A stretch of DNA of 8,900 nt from Burkholderiaceae bacterium (lineage in GTDB: Bacteria > Pseudomonadota > Gammaproteobacteria > Burkholderiales > Burkholderiaceae): assembly GCA_947373615.1 (NCBI GenBank), contig CANBYN010000067.1, positions 1 to 8,900 on the forward strand. The letters run 5' to 3'. The notes beneath the pieces are model-generated. The model saw only the letters and a list, made by a program, of their open reading frames with translations. It was not told the DNA's origin and searched no databases. A program made the position numbers and the translations under genes. The stretch's first letter is position 1, and every line of letters begins with the position of its first letter. Positions 1 through 6,493 of the stretch are shown here, one piece after another.

Positions 1-18
1 TAGAAAACGCCCACTCAT
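1..18 (-). CDS. urtD: Probable urtD start, urea ABC transporter ATPase (5' fragment)
   Basis: Only the first six codons are inside the window, reading MSGRFL from an ATG whose last two bases and next base form the TGA stop of urtC (ATGA overlap). This overlap implies translational coupling. An AAAGG-containing purine stretch lies about nine bases upstream of the ATG. In urea transporter operons the gene after urtC is normally urtD, one of the two cytoplasmic ATPases that power the transporter. The identity rests on gene order and start-stop overlap; six residues are too few for family recognition. Confidence 0.55.
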
Positions 19-1157
19 TCCGACCCGCCTTTCTTATGAAAGAACTGGTGATAGATCCCTAATAAACCGCTAGGCAAAAACAAAGTAACAAGAACAAACA
101 TGAGACCCAAGAAGAACAACCAATATTCAGCAAAGTTGGCGGTAAAGAAGCTTTTAGCTCCACTGACTGCAAATGCTCCAATAATTGGTCCAAGTAAGGT
201 TCCACGGCCACCAACTGCAACCCAAATAGCCATTTCAATAGAGTTGGTTGGAGACATCTCGCCTGGGTTGATGATGCCAACTTGAGGCACAAACAAAGCT
301 CCCGCAATGGCGCACAAAATTGCCGATACAACCCAGACAAATAGTTTGAATCCTAATGGGTTGTAGCCACAAAACATGAGTCGTGACTCAGCATCACGAA
401 CCGCTGTAATAACTCTACCCATCTTCGAGGTGATTAGGGCTCGACACAGAATAAAGCTGCCTAACAAAACTAGGAAAGTAATAATAAAGAGGGTGACCCG
501 TGTGCTCGGTGCACTAATGGAGTATCCCAAAATTCTCTTAAAGTCAGTGAAGCCATTATTTCCACCAAAGCCTGTTTCATTTCTGAAGAACAAAAGCATT
601 GCGGCATAGGTTAATGCTTGGGTAATGATAGAGAAATACACCCCTTTAATTCTGGAGCGGAAAGCAAAGTATCCGAATACCCAAGAAATAACGCCAGGCA
701 CCAGAACTAACATCATTAGCATCCACCAAAAATGATCACTACCCTTCCAGAACCAAGGTAATTCTTTCCAGTCTAGGAAAACCATGAAGTCGGGTAGTTC
801 ACTTTTGTAAACTCCGTCAGTACCAATCTGCCGCATGAGATACATACCCATGATGTAGCCACCGATGGCGAAGAACAAGCCATGACCAAGACTTAAGATT
901 CCACAATAGCCCCAGACTAAATCAAGCGCTAGAGCTGCAATCGCAAAGCACATGATTTTGCCAATTAAAGTCAGCGCATAAGCTGACATATAAAACACGT
1001 TGGTATCGGGGACCAACAATGAGAGTACTGGCACGCCAATCAATACACATAACGTGAGCGCAGCTAATGCAATATAGGATCGCTTACTCAGAATAGATTC
1101 ACGCTCTGGCACCAAAAGACTAAAGCTGGATGAAGGAGCAAGTTTTCTAATATCCAT
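15..1157 (-). CDS. urtC: Urea ABC transporter permease UrtC
   Basis: This is the second inner-membrane permease of the UrtABCDE urea importer, a member of the LivM-like branched-chain amino acid/amide permease family. The product is about 380 residues with multiple hydrophobic segments. The family signature around residues 82-101 (WGYCGILSLGHGLFFAIGGY) is intact, as is the conserved late loop GRGTLLGPIIGA near 318-329. A stretch GRVITAVRDAESR near 247-259 sits where the ATPase-contacting cytoplasmic loop is expected. I chose the ATG at 1157: AGGAG lies 11 bases upstream of it, whereas the in-frame TTG at 1166 would leave only two bases after AGGAG. With the ATG, the stop of urtB ends one base before the start (TAATATG), which favours coupled translation. 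Its end overlaps the presumed urtD start. Identity is firm from the signatures and neighbours; urea specificity comes mainly from the urtA and urtB context. Confidence 0.93.
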   Translation of the reverse strand: MDIRKLAPSSSFSLLVPERESILSKRSYIALAALTLCVLIGVPVLSLLVPDTNVFYMSAYALTLIGKIMCFAIAALALDLVWGYCGILSLGHGLFFAIGGYIMGMYLMRQIGTDGVYKSELPDFMVFLDWKELPWFWKGSDHFWWMLMMLVLVPGVISWVFGYFAFRSRIKGVYFSIITQALTYAAMLLFFRNETGFGGNNGFTDFKRILGYSISAPSTRVTLFIITFLVLLGSFILCRALITSKMGRVITAVRDAESRLMFCGYNPLGFKLFVWVVSAILCAIAGALFVPQVGIINPGEMSPTNSIEMAIWVAVGGRGTLLGPIIGAFAVSGAKSFFTANFAEYWLFFLGLMFVLVTLFLPSGLLGIYHQFFHKKGGSE

Positions 1158-1158
1158 A

Positions 1159-2742
1159 TTAATCAACGCTCCTGCCTTTTAATGCGAATAGGCCTTGAGG
1201 ACGTCTTTGGATGAAAATGATGATGAACACTAAGATGGCAATCTTCGCCAGTACAGCGCCAATAAAGGGTTCTAGCAACTTGCTGGTGATGCCAAGTCCA
1301 AATGCACCATATATTGTGCCGGCAAGTTGACCTACACCACCAAGCACCACCACCATAAATGAATCGACAATATAGCTTTGACCTAGATCGGGGCCAACGT
1401 TACCGATCTGAGAAAGTGCAACCCCACCTAATCCAGCAATTCCCGCACCAAATGCAAAAGCATACATATCTACGCGAACTGTTTTGACGCCAACACAGGC
1501 CGCCATTGTCCGATTCTGAGTAACGGCCCTAACGAATAGCCCAAGGCGAGTTTTGTTAAGCACTAGCCAGGTAACAATGACTACCGCAATCGCAAATCCA
1601 AAAATAATGATGCGGTTATATGGCACCACTAAATTTGGTAGCAACTGCAAAGCGCCTGACATCCAAGTCGGGTTAGCAACTTCTACGTTTTGAGCGCCAA
1701 AAATTGTTCTAGTCAGTTGGATCATTAACAAACTAACACCAAATGTTGCTAACAAAGTTTCTAGAGGGCGACCATATAAAAACTTAATCACTGATCTTTC
1801 GATTATGATGCCAACCAAAGCAGCAGCAAGAAAGGCCACAGGCAATGCAAATAGCAAATACCAATCCAAATAGCCTGGAGCATATTGCCTAAAGAAGCCC
1901 TGCACAATATAGGTTGCGTAGGCGCCTACCATCAAGAACTCACCGTGGGCCATATTAATGACGCCAATCAAACCGTATGTAATCGCTAAACCTAATGCAC
2001 AAAGCAAGAGGATGCTGCCATAACTAAAGCCGGCAATGACATTGCCCAGAATCTCACCACTGAACTCAGATTTCTTAATTTTGGCTAGAGCCTTCTCGGC
2101 AGCCTCCTGAACTGGACCGCCCTCTTTAGCCAGCGGAGCCAATAAAGCTGCTACTTGAGGATCACCGCTATCACCCAATAAGGCAATAGCTTTTAATTTT
2201 GATTCTTGATTATCCGATTGCAAGGCCAATAGAGCCCAAAGCTTTTCTACTTTTAGCTTCAGCACTGGATCGGTTTCAGTTGAGAGCAACTTTTCAACCA
2301 ATGGAAAAGTATCTGGCTCAGGATCCTTAATCAAAGCATCAACTGCTTTGGTACGAATCCGTGGATCTGTTGATGCAAGCTGTAAGCCTAGCAAAGCATT
2401 ATCAACCTTGCCGCGCAATTGGTTATTCAAAACTACGTCTTGTAATTCGTCGGATTTTACGGAAATACTTTGTCCTGTAAGTGCATCAACATATTGATCT
2501 CCTTTTTTGACAACCGCACTCTGAGGTGATAGGAATAGCACCTCCGCACTTAAGGCTTGAAGAATCTCCAAAGCTTCAGGGCTACCTTCCTTAGATAATT
2601 CTTGGACTACTTTTACTTTTGCATCAAAGTTTTCGCCAAATAGAGGCTTTAAATCTGTAACGGTGATTTTTGCAAAAACAACCTCACAACTCAGAAGACA
2701 AATTACTGAAAGGAGTAGTTTTAGAAAAAAGGAAGCTCTCAT
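1159..2742 (-). CDS. urtB: Urea ABC transporter permease UrtB with periplasmic N-terminal domain
   Basis: First permease of the urea importer, LivH-like family, about 527 residues. The N-terminus (MRASFFLKLLLSVICLLSC...VFA) looks like a signal peptide, cleaved near residue 24. A soluble region of roughly 200 residues follows. Its second part (about 115-220) has alternating short helices such as DPRIRTKAVDAL and ESKLKAIALLGDSGDPQVAALL, reminiscent of HEAT repeats. The permease domain starts near 230 and carries GLIGVINMAHGEF at about 257-269 and the conserved ALSQIGNVGPDLGQ region near 442-455. Proteobacterial UrtB proteins are known to carry such an N-terminal extension. The frame stays open upstream to 2832, but those starts overlap the end of urtA and would put 30 residues before the signal peptide, so I chose the ATG at 2742. 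No good ribosome site lies next to this ATG: the closest, GGAGGG, is about 15 bases away and buried in a hairpin. Confidence 0.92.
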   Translation of the reverse strand: MRASFFLKLLLSVICLLSCEVVFAKITVTDLKPLFGENFDAKVKVVQELSKEGSPEALEILQALSAEVLFLSPQSAVVKKGDQYVDALTGQSISVKSDELQDVVLNNQLRGKVDNALLGLQLASTDPRIRTKAVDALIKDPEPDTFPLVEKLLSTETDPVLKLKVEKLWALLALQSDNQESKLKAIALLGDSGDPQVAALLAPLAKEGGPVQEAAEKALAKIKKSEFSGEILGNVIAGFSYGSILLLCALGLAITYGLIGVINMAHGEFLMVGAYATYIVQGFFRQYAPGYLDWYLLFALPVAFLAAALVGIIIERSVIKFLYGRPLETLLATFGVSLLMIQLTRTIFGAQNVEVANPTWMSGALQLLPNLVVPYNRIIIFGFAIAVVIVTWLVLNKTRLGLFVRAVTQNRTMAACVGVKTVRVDMYAFAFGAGIAGLGGVALSQIGNVGPDLGQSYIVDSFMVVVLGGVGQLAGTIYGAFGLGITSKLLEPFIGAVLAKIAILVFIIIFIQRRPQGLFALKGRSVD

Positions 2743-2752
2743 TAAAATTTTT

Positions 2753-2779
2753 GAAAACCCTCCCCCGTGCGAGGGAGGG
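2753..2779 (-). terminator. Hairpin with T-run between urtA and urtB (attenuator candidate)
   Basis: On the transcribed strand CCCTCCC (2779-2773) and GGGAGGG (2764-2758) form a perfect 7-bp GC-rich stem with an 8-base loop, followed at once by TTTTC and further A/T bases. This has the shape of a modest intrinsic terminator with a short T-run. It sits 15 bases after the urtA stop and 15 bases before the urtB start. In an operon such a hairpin commonly gives partial termination, or protects the 3' end of the binding-protein message. The GGAGGG arm is also the only Shine-Dalgarno-like sequence for urtB, so folding may limit urtB translation. Function is inferred; the structure is read directly. 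Confidence 0.6.
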
Positions 2780-2794
2780 AATTTCGATTGAAAA

Positions 2795-4054
2795 TTACTG
2801 CACTGAATCAGGCTTGCCTGCATTGCCATCAATGTATGGGCTCCAAGGCTTAGCCGGAATAGCTGTTGGAGTTTTGTAGATCACATTGAATTGACCATCT
2901 GCTTTGATCTCGCCAATCATGACTGGCTTAGACAGATGGTGGTTTGCACCCATTACTTCAAGATAACCACTTGGAGTGTTGAGTTTTTGACCAATCATTG
3001 CCTTACGTACAGCGTCAACATCAGTTGTGCCCGCTTTTTCAACAGCCGCTTTCCACATCAAGATGCCTGTACGGCTAGCCTCCATTGGGTCGTCTGTCAA
3101 AGGTTTGCTGGCGCCAGGCAACTTCTTCTCTACAGAGTAAGCGGCCCATTGTTTTTTCCACTCGTCATTCACTGGATTCTTAACTGACATGAAATAGTTC
3201 CATGCGGCTAACTGACCTACCAATGGCTTGGTATCTACACCACGCAACTCTTCCTCGCCAACAGAGAACGCTACCACTGGAACATCTTTCGCTTTTAAGC
3301 CTGCATTACCCAATTCTTTGTAGAAAGGAACGTTTGAGTCACCATTGATAGTGGAAACAACCGCTGTCTTACCACCTTGAGAGAACTTCTTAATATTGGC
3401 AACAATAGTTTGATAGTCAGAGTGACCAAATGGGGTGTATGTTTCTTGAATATCATCGTCCTTTACGCCTTTAGACTTTAAGAATGCGCGCAAGATCTTG
3501 TTGGTTGTACGCGGATATACATAGTCAGTACCCAATAGAACCCAACGCTTAGCGCCTCCGCCCTCCTTACTCATCAAATACTCAACCGCCGGAATTGCTT
3601 GTTGATTAGGAGCTGCGCCGGTATAGAACACATTGCGGGACATTTCCTCGCCTTCGTATTGCACTGGATAGAACAGCAAACCATTCAATTCTTCAAATAC
3701 TGGCAATACAGACTTGCGCGATACAGAAGTCCAGCATCCAAATACAACAGCTACCTTATCTTTTGTTAGCATTTGGCGAGCTTTTTCGGCAAATAATGGC
3801 CAATTAGAAGCTGGGTCAACAACTACAGGCTCTAATTTACGACCCAAAACACCGCCACTTTTATTGATTTGATCAATCACCATCAAATCCATATCTTTTA
3901 GCGATGTTTCAGAAATAGCCATTGTTCCGGACAAAGAATGCAAGATACCAACCTTAATTGGTTCTTTGCTTTGAGCCATTGCCAAATGACTTAAGCCTGT
4001 AAAACTTAAAGCTGCCGCTAAAGCTGATAACCTCAAAATTGATCTACGTTTCAT
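2795..4054 (-). CDS. urtA: Urea ABC transporter periplasmic substrate-binding protein UrtA
   Basis: This is the periplasmic urea-binding component, 419 residues, of the Leu/Ile/Val-binding-protein-like family. A signal peptide runs from MKRRSILRLS through a hydrophobic core to AMA (residue 27), with mature protein starting at Q28. The double arginine is not followed by a convincing Tat motif, so Sec export is more likely. Family hallmarks visible are VGILHSLSGTMAISE (35-49), FGCWTSVSRK (105-114), LFYPVQYEGEE (127-137) and LGTDYVYPRTTN (174-185). These are characteristic of UrtA and its close relative FmdD, the short-chain amide binder. The following urtB with its long periplasmic domain, and urtC, favour urea. 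The ATG has a strong ribosome site, AGAGGTGAG, a few bases upstream, in contrast to urtB, which fits a need for excess binding protein. Urea permeases usually feed urease, and expression is often nitrogen-controlled. Confidence 0.95.
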   Translation of the reverse strand: MKRRSILRLSALAAALSFTGLSHLAMAQSKEPIKVGILHSLSGTMAISETSLKDMDLMVIDQINKSGGVLGRKLEPVVVDPASNWPLFAEKARQMLTKDKVAVVFGCWTSVSRKSVLPVFEELNGLLFYPVQYEGEEMSRNVFYTGAAPNQQAIPAVEYLMSKEGGGAKRWVLLGTDYVYPRTTNKILRAFLKSKGVKDDDIQETYTPFGHSDYQTIVANIKKFSQGGKTAVVSTINGDSNVPFYKELGNAGLKAKDVPVVAFSVGEEELRGVDTKPLVGQLAAWNYFMSVKNPVNDEWKKQWAAYSVEKKLPGASKPLTDDPMEASRTGILMWKAAVEKAGTTDVDAVRKAMIGQKLNTPSGYLEVMGANHHLSKPVMIGEIKADGQFNVIYKTPTAIPAKPWSPYIDGNAGKPDSVQ

Positions 4055-4088
4055 GTCTCACCTCTTCTATAAATTAATCATTTGGGCA

Positions 4089-4190
4089 GGAATTCTTAAC
4101 GCCTATAGTCATTAAAGGATCGTTCAAGTTGGTGAAAATTAAAGAATTCCCCAAAAGAGAGCATATGCACCAAAAATAGGCATAATTCTT
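4089..4190. repeat. Three AAGAATT boxes upstream of urtA
   Basis: GGAATTCTT (4089-4097) and AAGAATTCC (4142-4150) form a perfect 9-bp inverted repeat with a 44-bp spacer, and a further AATTCTT lies at 4184-4190. The outer two share one orientation and the middle one is reversed. They flank the candidate promoter, as paired operators often do. The core GAATTC is itself palindromic and the DNA is AT-rich, so chance cannot be excluded. Confidence 0.35.
4111..4138 (-). promoter_or_regulatory. Weak sigma-70-like promoter candidate for urtA
   Basis: On the minus strand TTTTCA (4138-4133) and TTTAAT (4116-4111) are separated by 16 bases. They match four of six and five of six consensus positions. 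Transcription would start near 4104, giving a leader of about 50 bases before the urtA ATG. In AT-rich DNA such matches arise by chance, so this is only a candidate; a promoter further upstream is equally possible. Confidence 0.25.
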
Positions 4191-4213
4191 AGACAGATCG
4201 CACGATACGGGCA

Positions 4214-4234
4214 CATTTGCAGCACTTGCAAATG
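4214..4234. promoter_or_regulatory. 21-bp palindrome, candidate regulator-binding site
   Basis: CATTTGCA (4214-4221) and TGCAAATG (4227-4234) are perfect 8-bp inverted repeats around a 5-base centre. It lies 160 bp upstream of the urtA start, a typical distance for an activator site. The inner part also fits the T-N11-A pattern of LysR-type regulators. Neither side is followed by a T-run in the matching orientation, so it is not a terminator. The regulator is unknown. Confidence 0.5.
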
Positions 4235-4353
4235 AAAAACTCGGAGTTCCGCAATCTAAAAGTAGTTCATTGCTCCACTAGCAGAACGATATGTTTGTTA
4301 GGATTGCGATGGAAGATGTAAGAGGCTACTTGCGCACTTAGTGACATAAATAG

Positions 4354-4384
4354 AAAAACGACTTAGGAATCTCTTCCTAAGTTG
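4354..4384 (-). terminator. Rho-independent terminator of the gudD/Bug operon
   Basis: On the minus strand ACTTAGGAA (4382-4374) pairs perfectly with TTCCTAAGT (4369-4361) around a GAGA loop (4373-4370). The stem extends by a T-G and a G-C pair to 11 bp. It is followed immediately by TTTTT (4358-4354). This is a complete intrinsic terminator for leftward transcription, 154 bp after the stop of the last operon gene. The plus-strand side lacks a T-run after the stem, so it acts in one direction. It separates the sugar-acid operon from urtA. Confidence 0.85.
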
Positions 4385-4440
4385 CCAATTTCATTGATGG
4401 CCCCACTAGAACTTGAACTTAGTTCCAAAGGATTATGAGA

Positions 4441-4467
4441 GCAGACCCTGATATATAGAAGGTCTGC
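4441..4467 (-). other. Stem-loop in the 3' untranslated region
   Basis: GCAGACC (4441-4447) and GGTCTGC (4461-4467) form a perfect 7-bp stem with a 13-base AT-rich loop. It lies between the last gene of the operon and its terminator. No T-run follows, so it is not a terminator by itself. It could stabilise the message against 3' exonucleases; this is inferred from structure alone. Confidence 0.4.
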
Positions 4468-4537
4468 GGGGGTAAGCAAGTACATGTGCAGTAATTTTTA
4501 CTATAAGTATGCGTTACTTTAAGCAACACTTAACAAG

Positions 4538-5521
4538 CTAGTCCAGATTGATATTGTTTTCTTTGATCACTTTGGCAGAGCTTTGAACTTCATTCTTTAG
4601 CCAATATGTAAATTCCTGAGGCGTCATTGGAGCAGGATCAGCACCCGCTGTTTTGAGTGCCTCCCTTACTTCAGGCATCTTCATAATTTTCAATACTTTT
4701 GCATTGAGCTTATCAATGATTGGAGCCGGAGTGCCTGCTGGCGCTAAGAGACCCTGCCAACTTCCAGTTAAGAAGCCTGGCAAAGTTTCAGCAACAGTGG
4801 GGGTATTGGGAATTAATGATAATTGCTTTGGGCTAGATACCGCGATTAGCTTAATTAAGCCACTCTTTACATGAGGATAAGTTGCCGTCATTCCATTAAA
4901 AGTCACATCGACTTGGCCGGCACCCAGATCGGTAATAGCTTGCGCGCCACCCTTGTATGGAATATATGCCCAATCAATGTTAGCTTGTTTTGCAAAGACG
5001 ACCCCAGCAAGATGATTGGCGCTACCACTACCTGCAGCAGATGCAAAGTTCAACTTACCTGGATTCTTTTTGGCATAAGAAATTAATTCAGGAACGGTAT
5101 TAAAAGGCGTCTTATTACTCGCTACCAACAAATGGGGCGAATACGCGATCATCGTGATGGGAGCAAAGTCTTTCAATACATTAAAAGATAAGTTGGAATA
5201 CAAGGTCTGACTAATACTTAGTGTGCCAACATCCATGAGTAACAATGTATAGCCATCAGGAGCAGAATGTACAACGATTTCTGCTCCTAGGTTGCCGCTT
5301 GCGCCTGGTTTATTTTCCACTACAACAATTTGCCCCCACTCATCTCCCATCCTTTGTCCAATTAAGCGCGCGAAGACATCTGAAGTACCGCCAGCAGGAA
5401 AGGGAACAATGATGCGAATCGGTTTATTGGGATAGTTGGATGCGCTAGGAGACTGAGCGTTTGTACATAGGGTGAATATGCAAGCAAAACTACATAGAAT
5501 ATATTTCGCTTTACTCAACAT
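4538..5521 (-). CDS. Bug/TctC-family periplasmic solute-binding protein (distal copy)
   Basis: A 327-residue protein of the Bug (Bordetella uptake gene, TctC) family, periplasmic receptors for carboxylates and related small acids. It has a signal peptide (hydrophobic residues 8-18, cleavage near TNA|Q at 22). The first ligand loop is PFPAGGTSD (40-48), followed by VVENKPGASGNLGAE (67-81), APDGYTLL (87-94), and the second ligand loop IPYKGGAQAITDLGAGQVD (187-205). All family landmarks are present and the length is normal. It starts 15 bp after the stop of the DapA-like gene, with a strong AGGAGGG five bases before the ATG, so it may be translated well despite being last. A terminator follows. 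Substrate cannot be read from sequence; the operon suggests an aldarate or other sugar-derived acid. It is clearly divergent from the copy at 7849-8823, so it is not a recent duplicate. No TctA/TctB membrane partners are in the window. Confidence 0.93.
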   Translation of the reverse strand: MLSKAKYILCSFACIFTLCTNAQSPSASNYPNKPIRIIVPFPAGGTSDVFARLIGQRMGDEWGQIVVVENKPGASGNLGAEIVVHSAPDGYTLLLMDVGTLSISQTLYSNLSFNVLKDFAPITMIAYSPHLLVASNKTPFNTVPELISYAKKNPGKLNFASAAGSGSANHLAGVVFAKQANIDWAYIPYKGGAQAITDLGAGQVDVTFNGMTATYPHVKSGLIKLIAVSSPKQLSLIPNTPTVAETLPGFLTGSWQGLLAPAGTPAPIIDKLNAKVLKIMKMPEVREALKTAGADPAPMTPQEFTYWLKNEVQSSAKVIKENNINLD

Positions 5522-5536
5522 ACTTACCCTCCTCTC

Positions 5537-6451
5537 TTATAGTCCTGAAATAGAAAAGTGGATCTTTTCTAATTCTCTAGCCATTTGCTTTTGCTGCTCT
5601 ACCGTCAATGAAACCAAAGGCGGACGCACTCGCGCCCACTCTGGATCTTTACTGAAATGCGCAATTACTGCCTTCATAGTAGGTACTGTGGGAAATTTTA
5701 TTAAGGCCGCACGTACCAGATCTAGCTCAGCTTGGAGTTGATCTGCATTGGTGTCATGCCAATGTGCAGCTAAATAGGCAATGCGGCAAGGATCAATATT
5801 GACCATCGATGAGATGCAGCCATAACCACCAGCTCGCATCGTTCTAAGAAGAAATATTTCATTACCGGCAAACATCCGAAAGCCTCGAGGTCCAAATTGT
5901 TTTAACACTGCTTCGGTATAAGTCCAATCGCCAGAGGTATCTTTCATGCCAGCAATGGTGTTGGGATAGGCAGTGATGAGTCTTTCTAGTAAGCCTAGAC
6001 TCATCGAGATCTGAGTAATCGGCGGGATGTTGTACAGATAAATTTGCAATCGGCTATCCCCCACCTGCTCTATCACTTCAGCAAAGTGAGCAAATAGTCC
6101 ATCGTCAGAAACGTCTTTGTAATAAAAAGGTGGGAGCATCAATACCCCAGCGCACCCTGCTTTTACTGCAGTAGAGGTCATGAATACTGTCTCAGCAACG
6201 GAGCAGGCGCCCGTACCGGGCATTGTGACCTTGGGATCTAAGCCACCTGCGATTAATTTCTCCATCACTTCCATCTTTTCAATTGAAGAGATGGAGTTTG
6301 ATTCGGAGTTAGTACCAAAGATCGCAATCCCAGCATCATTGCTTCTAAGCCACTGGCATTGCTTAAGTAACTTTTGCACGTCAATGTGGCCCTGAGCATT
6401 AAATGGACTAATGACTGGTGCCAATACAGCAGGAAGAGTTGTTACTTGCAC
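5537..6451 (-). CDS. DapA/N-acetylneuraminate lyase-family Schiff-base enzyme, probable sugar-acid lyase or dehydratase
   Basis: A 304-residue cytoplasmic TIM-barrel enzyme of the dihydrodipicolinate synthase/N-acetylneuraminate lyase superfamily. The Schiff-base lysine is K170 in AGMKDTSGD. The conserved tyrosine is Y140 in YLYNIPP. The substrate-carboxylate loop, GTTGE in true DapA, reads GTNSES at 46-51. That variant argues against lysine biosynthesis. It lies directly after gudD, whose product is 5-dehydro-4-deoxy-D-glucarate. Members of this superfamily (KdgD) decarboxylate and dehydrate that compound to 2,5-dioxovalerate. Others cleave related 2-keto acids to pyruvate, and 4-hydroxy-2-oxoglutarate aldolases also carry Asn in this loop. 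The sequence does not look like typical KdgD, so the exact reaction stays open. The start is GTG at 6451, supported by AAGGAA six bases upstream. It sits 42 bp after gudD and 15 bp before the next Bug gene, within one operon. Confidence 0.85.
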   Translation of the reverse strand: MQVTTLPAVLAPVISPFNAQGHIDVQKLLKQCQWLRSNDAGIAIFGTNSESNSISSIEKMEVMEKLIAGGLDPKVTMPGTGACSVAETVFMTSTAVKAGCAGVLMLPPFYYKDVSDDGLFAHFAEVIEQVGDSRLQIYLYNIPPITQISMSLGLLERLITAYPNTIAGMKDTSGDWTYTEAVLKQFGPRGFRMFAGNEIFLLRTMRAGGYGCISSMVNIDPCRIAYLAAHWHDTNADQLQAELDLVRAALIKFPTVPTMKAVIAHFSKDPEWARVRPPLVSLTVEQQKQMARELEKIHFSISGL

Positions 6452-6493
6452 TGTTATTTCCTTAAATGTATTGCCGCATTACATAATTTGCTC

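Larger units (their letters stand above)
4055..4537. other. Gene-free 483-bp region between the sugar-acid operon and urtA
   Basis: I find no credible coding region here on either strand. From right to left it contains the 3' untranslated part of the upstream operon with two stem-loops (4441-4467 and the terminator at 4354-4384), then about 300 bp that must hold the control region of urtA. That part has a 21-bp palindrome (4214-4234), three AAGAATT boxes, and a TGGTGCA sequence (minus strand, 4166-4172) that matches one half of the NtrC consensus but lacks a matching second half at the usual spacing. I looked for a sigma-54 promoter (GG and GC separated by ten bases in a TGGCAC/TTGC context) and did not find a good one. 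Confidence 0.8.

Noticed and set aside
1158..1166. TTG start at 1166 for urtC
   Set aside because: AGGAG is only two bases upstream of the TTG, too close for initiation. The ATG at 1157 gives a usable spacing and the expected N-terminus.
2743..2832. A 30-codon N-terminal extension of urtB, starting at ATG 2832
   Set aside because: It overlaps the end of urtA, runs through the hairpin, and would place 30 residues before a clear signal peptide. The start at 2742 gives a normal UrtB.
4250..4308. Inverted repeat CGCAATC (4250-4256) and GATTGCG (4302-4308)
   Set aside because: Only 7 bp with a 45-bp spacer. No hairpin of note and no T-run, so it is likely chance at this length.
4200..4537. Possible tRNA, small RNA or decayed gene in the gap before urtA
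   Set aside because: No cloverleaf or conserved TTCGA-type loop was found, the only T-run terminator belongs to the upstream operon, and no frame resembles a known protein.
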